This document shows positions 1 through 4,454 of a DNA stretch of 6,595 bases, piece by piece. Location of the stretch: NCBI GenBank assembly GCA_001786095.1, contig MFVN01000038.1:1-6595 (forward strand). Reading direction: 5' to 3'. The stretch comes from Candidatus Nomurabacteria bacterium RIFCSPLOWO2_02_FULL_42_17 (GTDB lineage Bacteria > Patescibacteriota > Minisyncoccia > Phycocordibacterales > MFVN01). The notes beneath the pieces are model-generated. The model saw only the letters and a program-made list of their open reading frames with translations. It did not search any database and had not been told where the DNA came from. Position 1 is the first letter of the stretch, and the number at the start of each line of letters is the position of its first letter. The position numbers and the translations under genes were made by a program.

Positions 1-443
1 CCCATGGGTATGTTTTTTATAATCATAAACACGCCAACTCCCATAAAAACCTCCATCAGCAGGATGAAAAAGAAAGTTTTCCCGAAAGAAAACTTATTTT
101 TCTCTTCCGCTCCCGCTAACGCTCCTGCTACCGCTAACGCTAACGTTCCCGTTACCGCTAACGTTAACGTTCCCGCTAACGCTCCCGTTCCCGCTCCCGC
201 TAACGCTCCCGTTATCGCTAACGCTCCCGTTATCGCTAACGCTATCATTCCCGCTCCCGCTAACGCTCCCGTTATCGCTAACGCTATCATTACCACTACC
301 GCTCCCGTTAACGCTAACGCTCCCGCTCCCGCAGTTTCAATTCCGTAATGGTTGGAAACCATAAAGAAGATTATAATTTCCATCGCAAAAAACATGCTGG
401 CCATCAATGACAGCTTAAGCATGAAAGTGTTTACTGTTTTCAT
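1..443 (-). CDS. Gly/Ala-rich hexanucleotide-repeat membrane protein, 3' end outside the window
   Basis: The minus strand is open from an ATG at 443-441 to the left edge, giving 147 codons with no stop. I do not recognise the family. Residues 7-30 are a hydrophobic segment (from FMLKLSLMASMFF), followed by a short polar stretch around S30-E36. Residues 37-112 are a repeat built from GALA, GALAIT and GAGM/GTL units, with no charged residue. A polar patch EEKNK (113-117) precedes a second hydrophobic segment (about 123-142). This fits an integral membrane protein with a small-residue (glycine-zipper-like) core. The opposite strand is also open and would give an Ala/Pro/Asn-rich product. I prefer the minus strand because it has a near-consensus promoter at 510-539 and because hydrophobic segments flank the repeat symmetrically. 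There is no clear Shine-Dalgarno sequence upstream of the ATG. The function is unknown. Confidence 0.68.
   Translation of the reverse strand, partial: MKTVNTFMLKLSLMASMFFAMEIIIFFMVSNHYGIETAGAGALALTGAVVVMIALAITGALAGAGMIALAITGALAITGALAGAGTGALAGTLTLAVTGTLALAVAGALAGAEEKNKFSFGKTFFFILLMEVFMGVGVFMIIKNIPM
108..335 (-). repeat. Degenerate hexanucleotide tandem repeat coding for Gly/Ala/Leu/Thr/Ile dipeptides
   Basis: About 38 consecutive six-base units follow each other. On the plus strand they have the form GCT or GTT followed by CCC, AAC, ATC or ACC. The period is a multiple of three, so gain or loss of units keeps the reading frame. A 38-base stretch is identical at 188-225 and 248-285, a 60-base higher-order period that suggests a past duplication by slippage or recombination. 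On the minus strand the units read as Gly-Ala, Leu-Ala, Ile-Thr and similar pairs. Confidence 0.9.
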
Positions 444-509
444 TTTTCTTATTTTTAAAGGTTAAAAATCAGTTTAATTATCGGTATTTAACCGAACAAT
501 TTCGCCCCT

Positions 510-539
510 ATTGTAGCACAATACATAATAATTTGTCAA
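510..539 (-). promoter_or_regulatory. Near-consensus sigma70-type promoter for the repeat membrane protein
   Basis: On the minus strand the -35 box is TTGACA (539-534, perfect) and the -10 box is TACAAT (515-510, five of six). The spacer is 18 bases. A start site near 503 would leave a leader of about 60 bases before the ATG at 443. It is the best promoter in the window and supports minus-strand coding of the repeat protein. Confidence 0.8.
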
Positions 540-542
540 GGG

Positions 543-572
543 TTTGGTGAAAATGGAGTTTTGGGGTATAGT
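543..572 (+). promoter_or_regulatory. Candidate promoter of the toxin-antitoxin pair, leaderless geometry
   Basis: A -10 box TATAGT (567-572) ends six bases before the ATG at 579. Transcription would therefore start at or next to the start codon. The -35 is weak (TTTGGT or TTGGTG around 543-549). The partial dyad GGTA-N6-TACC (565-578) covers the -10 box and could be an autoregulatory operator, as is common for antitoxins. It lies back to back with the minus-strand promoter at 510-539. Confidence 0.45.
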
Positions 573-578
573 AGTACC

Positions 579-791
579 ATGACTACAATAGAAAAAAAAG
601 TTAATATCTTGTCCCGTGAAATGGTTTCTTTGAAATCTTATTTTATAGGCTTTCAAAAAGGACTTATTGGTGATGACGAGGGTTTATATAAACAATCTTT
701 TATAAATAAATTGAAAAGAGCGTCTTATGATAAGCCATCTTATAAATTTGAAGGAAAAAAATCTTTTTTAAAATTGGTTCAAATTAAATAA
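579..791 (+). CDS. Probable type II antitoxin (partner of the RelE/ParE-like toxin)
   Basis: This encodes 70 residues. An upstream in-frame TTG at 561 would add six residues, but it lies before the -10 box TATAGT, so the ATG at 579 is the better start. Residues 1-20 (MTTIEKKVNILSREMVSLKS) look like an amphipathic helix that could dimerise or bind DNA. The C-terminal half has an acidic-aromatic turn (GDDEGLY, 31-37), FINKLKRA (41-48) and a basic end with GKKSFLK (59-65). That arrangement resembles short antitoxins seen before RelE-type toxins, where the C-terminal part wraps the toxin. The assignment rests mainly on position: it is directly upstream of the toxin, same strand, ten-base gap. I cannot name the antitoxin family. 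The gene is very AT-rich compared with tgt downstream. Confidence 0.7.
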   Translation: MTTIEKKVNILSREMVSLKSYFIGFQKGLIGDDEGLYKQSFINKLKRASYDKPSYKFEGKKSFLKLVQIK

Positions 792-801
792 GATTTATAA
801 A

Positions 802-1068
802 ATGAAAATAATCTTCGGTGATCATTTTAGGAGGTCGGTTGTGATTTTACCGGAAAAAGTAAAAAGAAAGTTAGCTGATCTTATATTTTTATTTCAAAAA
901 GAACCAAATAGTTCTCTTTTACATATACATATAAAAAAATTACACGGTGAATATGCTGGCTATTTTTCTTTTCGTGTTTTTAGCGATTATAGAGTTATCT
1001 TTAGGTTTAATGATTTTGAAACTATTTTTTTAGTTGATGTGGCTCATCGCAAGGATATTTATAAATAA
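802..1068 (+). CDS. RelE/ParE-superfamily toxin
   Basis: The 88 residues match the RelE/ParE fold in length and motif order. There is an N-terminal helical half (about 8-36), then the strand-rich half with KKLHGEYAGYFSFRV (45-59), SDYRVIFRF (61-69) and the terminal VAHRKDIYK (80-88). Family members of the RelE/YafQ/HigB type cleave mRNA on the ribosome, while ParE types poison gyrase. The basic and aromatic residues R58, R64, H82, R83 and Y87 are where RelE-like RNases usually carry catalytic or RNA-binding side chains, so mRNA interferase activity is the more likely inference. It follows the probable antitoxin by ten bases. It has no visible Shine-Dalgarno sequence, so translational coupling is plausible. 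It is AT-rich, as expected of a mobile TA module. Confidence 0.86.
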   Translation: MKIIFGDHFRRSVVILPEKVKRKLADLIFLFQKEPNSSLLHIHIKKLHGEYAGYFSFRVFSDYRVIFRFNDFETIFLVDVAHRKDIYK

Positions 1069-1077
1069 AAATCCTTA

Positions 1078-2322
1078 ATGGAGAATTTTAGGATAGTAAA
1101 AAAGATTAAAGGCACGCTGGGGCGCGCCGGAACACTCGTAACCGCGCACGGTGTAATTGAAACGCCGGCTTTTGTTACGGTTGGCACACAGGCGGCCGTT
1201 AAAGCATTGACTATGGAACAAGTGCGCGCCGTAGGCGCGCAAGTTGTTTTAGGAAATACTTATCATCTTTATTTAGAGCCCAGTCCGGAATTGGTCAAAA
1301 AAGCCGGCGGGTTGGGAAAATTTATGGGTTGGGAGGGTCCGACTATGACTGATTCGGGTGGTTTTCAAGTTTTTTCTCTGGGCGCGGGGTTGGGGAGCAA
1401 GGTTGGTAAAGTGGACAGAACAAACCAATCTGGAACCATTCGTACGAAAGGTTCTATGGTCAAAATTGACGAAGACGGCGTAACTTTCCGCTCGCATCTG
1501 GACGGTTCGTCGCATCGTTTTACGCCCGAGCATTCTATTCAGATACAACACCGGTTGGGCGCGGACATAATTTTTGCTTTTGATGAATGTACTTCGCCGG
1601 AGGCGTCAAAAAATTATCAAAAAGAAGCATTAGAGCGCACGCATAGGTGGGCGAAAAGGAGTTTGGAGGAGCATAAAAAATCAGAACAATCAATTTTTGG
1701 CATTGTGCAGGGAGGAAGGCACGAGGATTTGCGCCAGCGCTCGGCGCGAGCGCTGGCGCGTATGGATTTTGACGGTTTCGGCATCGGCGGTTCCTTTGAT
1801 AAAAAAGACATTAAAACTGCTGTAGGTTGGGTAAATAAAATTCTGCCAGAAAAAAAACCTAGACATCTTTTAGGGATAGGGGAACCAGAAGATCTTTTCG
1901 GTGCCATTGAAAAGGGTTGTGATTTGTTTGATTGCGTGGCGCCCACGCGTCTGGGGCGTCACGGCATGATTTATACGGCGCGCGGAAAAATAAATATTTT
2001 CAAAGAAAAATTTCGCCAAAGTTTTTTGCCGATTGAAAAGGGTTGTGGATGTTGTGTTTGTTCAAACCTCACCCCCAACCCCCTCTCCCAAGGAGAGAGG
2101 GAAGAAAAATACCCTCCCCTTTGGGGAGGGTCAGGGAGGGGTTTTTATTCCCGCGCCTACATCGCGCATCTTTTCCGTGCCCACGAAAGTTTGGCTGGCA
2201 CGCTGGCTTCAATTCATAATCTTTATTTCATCGTCAATTTGGTTAAGAATATCCGTCAATCAATTTTAGATGATAAGTTTTCTAAATTTAAAAACGCTTT
2301 TCTTCATAAATATCGCAGTTAG
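1078..2322 (+). CDS. tgt: tRNA-guanine(34) transglycosylase with a palindrome-encoded insertion
   Basis: Tgt swaps guanine 34 of GUN-anticodon tRNAs for a 7-deazaguanine base in the queuosine pathway. The family features are clear: NTYHL (60-64), substrate-site DSGGFQVFSLG (92-102), FAFDE (167-171), GIVQGG (208-213), nucleophile D285 in FDCVAPTRLGRHG, zinc ligands C323, C325 and C328, and H380 in SIHNL. The length is 414 residues against about 370-390 usual. The excess is L331-F356 (2068-2145), a low-complexity insert exactly between the cysteine cluster and YSRAY. The loop after GIGG reads SFDKKD, not the common LSVGE, so the glutamate seen in many bacterial enzymes is missing. The start lies nine bases after the toxin stop. 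No Shine-Dalgarno sequence or convincing own promoter is seen, though TAAAAA (1066-1071) sits six bases upstream. It may be co-transcribed with the TA genes. Confidence 0.97.
   Translation: MENFRIVKKIKGTLGRAGTLVTAHGVIETPAFVTVGTQAAVKALTMEQVRAVGAQVVLGNTYHLYLEPSPELVKKAGGLGKFMGWEGPTMTDSGGFQVFSLGAGLGSKVGKVDRTNQSGTIRTKGSMVKIDEDGVTFRSHLDGSSHRFTPEHSIQIQHRLGADIIFAFDECTSPEASKNYQKEALERTHRWAKRSLEEHKKSEQSIFGIVQGGRHEDLRQRSARALARMDFDGFGIGGSFDKKDIKTAVGWVNKILPEKKPRHLLGIGEPEDLFGAIEKGCDLFDCVAPTRLGRHGMIYTARGKINIFKEKFRQSFLPIEKGCGCCVCSNLTPNPLSQGEREEKYPPLWGGSGRGFYSRAYIAHLFRAHESLAGTLASIHNLYFIVNLVKNIRQSILDDKFSKFKNAFLHKYRS
1731..1759. repeat. Perfect 13-bp GC-rich inverted repeat inside tgt
   Basis: GCGCCAGCGCTCG (1731-1743) is followed by GCG and then its exact reverse complement (1747-1759). 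It encodes residues around RQRSARALARM, a normal part of the Tgt alignment, so it is not an insertion. The mRNA hairpin would be very stable. A related GC palindrome sits in ddl at 3660-3680. Confidence 0.85.
2064..2145. repeat. Palindromic in-frame repeat element inserted in tgt
   Basis: The element carries C-rich then G-rich arms ending AAACC (2064-2068) and GGTTT (2140-2144). Inside are two hairpins: CTCTCC-CAA-GGAGAG (2083-2097) and ACCCTCCCC-TTT-GGGGAGGGT (2111-2131, nine perfect pairs). It adds 78 bases (26 codons, LTPNPLSQGE... to ...GGSGRGF) without breaking the frame. The LTPNPLSxGE / GGxGRG coding signature is one I recall from dispersed repeats of many bacterial genomes. Insertion into a protein gene resembles the Rickettsia palindromic elements in behaviour. 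Exact element ends cannot be fixed without other copies. Confidence 0.8.
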
Positions 2323-2329
2323 TTTTTAC

Positions 2330-2357
2330 TTGCACAAAAAAATAAATTAAGTATAAT
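2330..2357 (+). promoter_or_regulatory. Promoter of the small four-cysteine protein gene
   Basis: The -10 box is a perfect TATAAT (2352-2357). A weak -35 TTGCAC (2330-2335, three of six) lies 16 bases upstream. A start near 2364 would give a leader of about 78 bases that contains the hairpin at 2377-2396. Confidence 0.6.
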
Positions 2358-2376
2358 AAGGTTAGAAAAAATAAAA

Positions 2377-2396
2377 GAGACGATTTTTATCGTCTT
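2377..2396 (+). terminator. AT-rich hairpin: terminator of tgt or leader attenuator
   Basis: AGACGAT (2378-2384), loop TTTT and ATCGTCT (2389-2395) form seven perfect pairs, plus a G-T wobble at the base. A broken T-rich tract (TGTGTTTGTTTCTT) follows. It could terminate transcription from tgt. Because it lies downstream of the promoter at 2330-2357, it would also sit in the leader of the next gene. The interrupted T tract makes it a weak terminator. Confidence 0.4.
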
Positions 2397-2441
2397 GTGT
2401 TTGTTTCTTAAAAATTTATTTAACTCTTAAAATATTAGATC

Positions 2442-2786
2442 ATGATGATAAACAATAAACCCACAACAGTGGCCAGTTTTGCTGTTGGCGACAAAGATCA
2501 AGTTTCTGTTCAACTAATTGGTTTTGGAAAGGTTTTGATTCCCGCAAAATTTTTTACTGTTAAAATGCCTTGTAAGATTTGTGGAACAAAAACTAATCAT
2601 GAGATAGAATATATGAATAAACAAGAGCCAGGAAAAAATATTTCCTACAATGCACGATGTTTAGGAAGTAAACACTGCAACAGAATAAGAACCTACTCAA
2701 TGCCATTAAATAAGTGGAATGAAATTGTTGTTTCTACATTTAATTTAGAGAGTAGGGTTGCCAATATGCATATATTAGATAAATAA
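2442..2786 (+). CDS. Small hypothetical protein with a CxxC...CxxxxxC zinc-ribbon-like motif
   Basis: The product is 114 residues, or 113 if the second ATG (2445) is used. I do not recognise the family. Residues 8-40 look like beta strands (ASFAVGDKDQVSVQLIGFGKVLIP). They are followed by PCKICG (C44, C47) and H53, then ARCLGSKHC (C73, H78, C79). Two cysteine pairs about 25 residues apart are typical of a small structural zinc site, so nucleic-acid or protein binding is possible, but this is inference. There is no signal peptide or membrane segment, suggesting a cytoplasmic protein. It has its own promoter and a strong terminator at 2812-2840, so it looks monocistronic. No Shine-Dalgarno sequence precedes the start. 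Its AT-rich composition contrasts with tgt and ddl on either side, consistent with an accessory gene. Confidence 0.75.
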   Translation: MMINNKPTTVASFAVGDKDQVSVQLIGFGKVLIPAKFFTVKMPCKICGTKTNHEIEYMNKQEPGKNISYNARCLGSKHCNRIRTYSMPLNKWNEIVVSTFNLESRVANMHILDK

Positions 2787-2811
2787 TTAGATGAAAAAAG
2801 AATTTTTTCTT

Positions 2812-2840
2812 AAACACTCAATTTTTATTGGGTGTTTTTT
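2812..2840 (+). terminator. Intrinsic terminator after the four-cysteine protein gene
   Basis: AAACACTCAAT (2812-2822), loop TTTT, then ATTGGGTGTTT (2827-2837) form an 11-pair stem with one G-T wobble. A run of six T ends at 2840. It lies 25 bases after the stop codon and isolates this gene from ddl. Confidence 0.88.
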
Positions 2841-2871
2841 ATTCCACCTAGCATCCAAAACCTAAATCTTA

Positions 2872-2877
2872 TATACT
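2872..2877 (+). promoter_or_regulatory. Candidate -10 box of ddl, leaderless geometry
   Basis: TATACT (2872-2877) ends eight bases before the ATG at 2886, and no good -35 box is seen. Because a terminator ends at 2840, ddl needs its own promoter within this 45-base gap, which supports the site. Transcription would begin at or very near the start codon. Confidence 0.5.
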
Positions 2878-2885
2878 ATCCGTAT

Positions 2886-3905
2886 ATGATTCGTGTTGGA
2901 GTTATACGAGGTGGCGTAAGTCCAGAATATGAAATCTCGCTTCAGACCGGCGGACGGGTTTTACAAACATTGGCAGAAAAACTCTCGTCTAAATATAAAC
3001 CGGTAGATATTTTAATTGACCGCGACGGGTTATGGCACGTGGGCGGTTTGCCGGCTTCGCTTCCGCGCATTCAACACGGCGCCGATGTTTTTTTTAACGC
3101 CCTGCACGGCGAGTATGGCGAGGACGGCAAACTCCAACAGCTTTTAGAAAATTTAAATATTCCCTATACCGGTTCGGGGCCGTTGGCTTCGGCCGTGGGT
3201 ATGAATAAATCTTTAACCAAAGAGCATTTTACGCGACTGGGTTTTAAAACCCCGCGACATGAATATGTTTTTTCTTATAAAAACGCCGGCACCGACCCCG
3301 CCGTTGACGGAGCAAGCGAACCGTTGGAAAAATATCTGGAACGTTCGGCTTATAAAGTTTTTCAAAAACTTCCGCCACCATGGGTGGTTAAACCGGTTTC
3401 CGGCGGGTCATCCATCGGTATTTCGGTGTGTCATAATTTTGCCGAATTGGTCGTGGCTTTATGGAAAGGAATGGAAATCGGAGGCGATGTTATCGTTGAA
3501 GAATTTATCGAAGGCAAAGAAGCTTCGGTTGGAGTTTTAGAAAATTTTCGAGGGAAAAATTTCTATGCCCTGCCGGCGTTGGAAATAAGGAAACCATCAA
3601 AAACTTGTTTTTCTTTGGAAATGAAGTCGGGCGGTCAATGTCGTTATTGTTATCCGGGCGCGCTCGGCCTGGCCGAGCGCCTCGCCCTTCAGAATACCGC
3701 CGCGCGTATCCATGCGGATTTGGGTTTACGTCATTACTCCCGGGCGGATTTTATTGTTCATCCGCGCCGTGGAATTTATATTTTAGAGATTAATACTTTA
3801 CCGGGCCTGACCAATCACTCGCTTGTGCCTCATGCGTTGGCTGAAATCGGATGCCCTTTTTATGAATTTTTGGACCATATTCTTATTCTGGCGCTTGAAA
3901 AGTAA
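2886..3905 (+). CDS. ddl: D-alanine:D-alanine ligase
   Basis: Ddl joins two D-alanines with ATP in the cytoplasm to supply the D-Ala-D-Ala end of peptidoglycan precursors. The 339-residue length is normal. The motifs appear in order: GGVSPEYEISL (9-19, E14 for substrate), HGEYGEDG (74-81), PYTGSG (93-98), K108, the ATP-grasp segment WVVKPVSGGSSIGI (166-179), VEEFIEGKE (204-212), LPALEI (229-234), and metal ligands D288, E301 and N303 in ILEINTLPGLTNHS. An in-frame GTG at 2832 would extend the protein by 18 residues, but it lies inside the upstream terminator hairpin. The ATG at 2886 also starts exactly at the family N-terminus (MIRVGVIRGG). The region of the usual omega-loop tyrosine/lysine reads CRYCYPG, a mild deviation. 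A cell-wall gene implies the organism makes or remodels its own peptidoglycan. Confidence 0.97.
   Translation: MIRVGVIRGGVSPEYEISLQTGGRVLQTLAEKLSSKYKPVDILIDRDGLWHVGGLPASLPRIQHGADVFFNALHGEYGEDGKLQQLLENLNIPYTGSGPLASAVGMNKSLTKEHFTRLGFKTPRHEYVFSYKNAGTDPAVDGASEPLEKYLERSAYKVFQKLPPPWVVKPVSGGSSIGISVCHNFAELVVALWKGMEIGGDVIVEEFIEGKEASVGVLENFRGKNFYALPALEIRKPSKTCFSLEMKSGGQCRYCYPGALGLAERLALQNTAARIHADLGLRHYSRADFIVHPRRGIYILEINTLPGLTNHSLVPHALAEIGCPFYEFLDHILILALEK
3660..3680. repeat. Perfect 10-bp GC-rich inverted repeat inside ddl
   Basis: GCGCTCGGCC (3660-3669), one T, then GGCCGAGCGC (3671-3680). It encodes part of GALGLAER, a region that fits the normal Ddl alignment. It shares the core GCGCTCGG with the palindrome in tgt (1731-1759). 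Confidence 0.8.
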
Positions 3906-4060
3906 AAAACACAAGTTAAAACAATTTGAGATAAATATTTCTTTATTAACTTGTTTGCTTCTTTGGGATTTGCTTTACATTCTAGGAGTGCGGAAAGAAT
4001 AAGTGGAACGACAATAGTAGCATCGGATTCTATGACAAACATCGGAGTATCTTTAGTCAA
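3860..4060 (-). CDS. Downstream frame of a minus-strand overlapping pair, unknown function
   Basis: This frame would give 66 residues from a TTG at 4060 that overlaps the upstream stop (TTGA). It is open further back to 4087, just after a TGA at 4090-4088. Residues 7-27 are moderately hydrophobic (MFVIESDATIVVPLILSALLE), followed by a basic helix (KANPKEANKLIKKYL). The last 15 residues are read antisense to the 3' end of ddl (46-base tail-to-tail overlap) and look like non-native sequence. It is in the -1 frame relative to the 90-codon frame upstream, and the two meet at a seven-A run. It may be the second half of one frameshifted protein, a separate small protein translated by coupling, or a decayed remnant. 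I do not recognise a family. Confidence 0.45.
   Translation of the reverse strand: MTKDTPMFVIESDATIVVPLILSALLECKANPKEANKLIKKYLSQIVLTCVFYFSSARIRIWSKNS
3911..3954. repeat. Widely spaced AT-rich inverted repeat at the convergent gene ends
   Basis: ACAAGTTAA (3911-3919) and TTAACTTGT (3946-3954) are exact reverse complements, 26 bases apart, just after the ddl stop. The right arm is followed by TTGCTTCTTT. It might help end ddl transcription, but the loop is long and the stem is AT-rich. It also lies within the minus-strand frame 4060-3860. Confidence 0.35.
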
Positions 4061-4329
4061 TTTGTCCCAAGTGATTTTTTTATTTGCTCATCCTGATTTT
4101 CTTGGTGTTCCAGTTTAAAAATTTTATCTATCTGTATATCAAGATTTTTAAGGGCTTTTCTGAACAGGGCGTTGTCTGTACAGCCCAGTTCTATTGCTTT
4201 TTTTTCTAAAATCTCCCTAATGGATCTCGGAGACATGTCAGTACGGCTAATGATGTCTAAAATAGCCAAGAAATCATCCTCGGACATATTTTTTGGGAAA
4301 ACATTTGGGGAATTTGTGCCAGAAATCAT
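4057..4329 (-). CDS. Small helical protein of unknown function, upstream frame of an overlapping pair
   Basis: The product is 90 residues from the ATG at 4329, or 76 from the internal ATG at codon 15 (MSEDDF). It looks mostly helical, with SEDDFLAILDIISRTD (16-31), SPRSIREILEKKAIELG (33-49) and NALFRKALKNLDIQIDKIFKLEH (53-75), then a polar tail. There is no signal peptide, membrane segment or cysteine motif, and I cannot assign a family. The gene is transcribed away from the membrane-protein gene at 4455 and converges on ddl. A TAAAAT box (4344-4339 on the minus strand) nine bases before the ATG is a weak candidate -10. Codons 83-85 read ATA AAA AAA, followed five codons later by TGA. This places a slippery run just before the stop and the overlap with the -1 frame. 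Confidence 0.55.
   Translation of the reverse strand: MISGTNSPNVFPKNMSEDDFLAILDIISRTDMSPRSIREILEKKAIELGCTDNALFRKALKNLDIQIDKIFKLEHQENQDEQIKKSLGTN
4075..4094 (-). other. Candidate -1 frameshift site (A AAA AAA with upstream AGGA)
   Basis: On the minus strand the heptamer A AAA AAA (4081-4075) is in phase with the 90-codon frame. A -1 slip leads directly into the 66-codon frame, giving a predicted 156-residue fusion. AGGA (4094-4091) lies nine bases upstream, close to the spacing of Shine-Dalgarno-like stimulators in known bacterial -1 sites such as dnaX. A one-base deletion in the run, by mutation or sequencing error, would look the same. Confidence 0.4.
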
Positions 4330-4386
4330 AACATTTATATTTTAAGTTAAAGAACATATTACATATCACATAATACACTATTTAAA

Positions 4387-4415
4387 GAACCCGCGTCAAG
4401 TTTGACGAGGTGTTG
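4387..4415. promoter_or_regulatory. Inverted repeat between divergent genes, possible operator
   Basis: CGTCAA (4394-4399), GT, TTGACG (4402-4407) is a perfect six-base dyad. It extends outward with AAC..CC and GG.GTT. It lies between the minus-strand gene starting at 4329 and the plus-strand gene at 4455, next to the -35 box at 4413. That is a suitable place for a shared operator. Confidence 0.35.
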
Positions 4416-4442
4416 TCATTTTAATAAAGAATTTGATAAAAT
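4413..4442 (+). promoter_or_regulatory. Promoter of the membrane-anchored hypothetical protein gene
   Basis: TTGTCA (4413-4418, five of six) and TAAAAT (4437-4442, five of six) are separated by 18 bases. The start site would fall near 4449, leaving a leader of about five bases before the ATG at 4455. Transcription is therefore leaderless or nearly so. Confidence 0.6.
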
Positions 4443-4454
4443 AATAAAATAGAT

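Noticed and set aside
4..348. Plus-strand Ala/Pro/Asn-rich reading frame opposite the repeat gene
   Set aside because: It is the antisense reading of the hexanucleotide repeat. The minus strand has the strong promoter, and its repeat is flanked on both sides by hydrophobic segments. I see no promoter for the plus strand.
474..656. Minus-strand 60-codon frame
   Set aside because: It runs through the minus-strand promoter at 510-539 and across the antitoxin gene, with no motif. It is a shadow frame.
2033..2269. Second plus-strand frame through the tgt palindrome (PPTPSPKERGKK-like)
   Set aside because: The repeat is open in more than one frame, but the tgt frame continues correctly into YSRAY and H380 on its far side.
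2832..2885. Upstream GTG start for ddl
   Set aside because: It lies inside the terminator stem and before the -10 box. The family N-terminus begins at the ATG at 2886.
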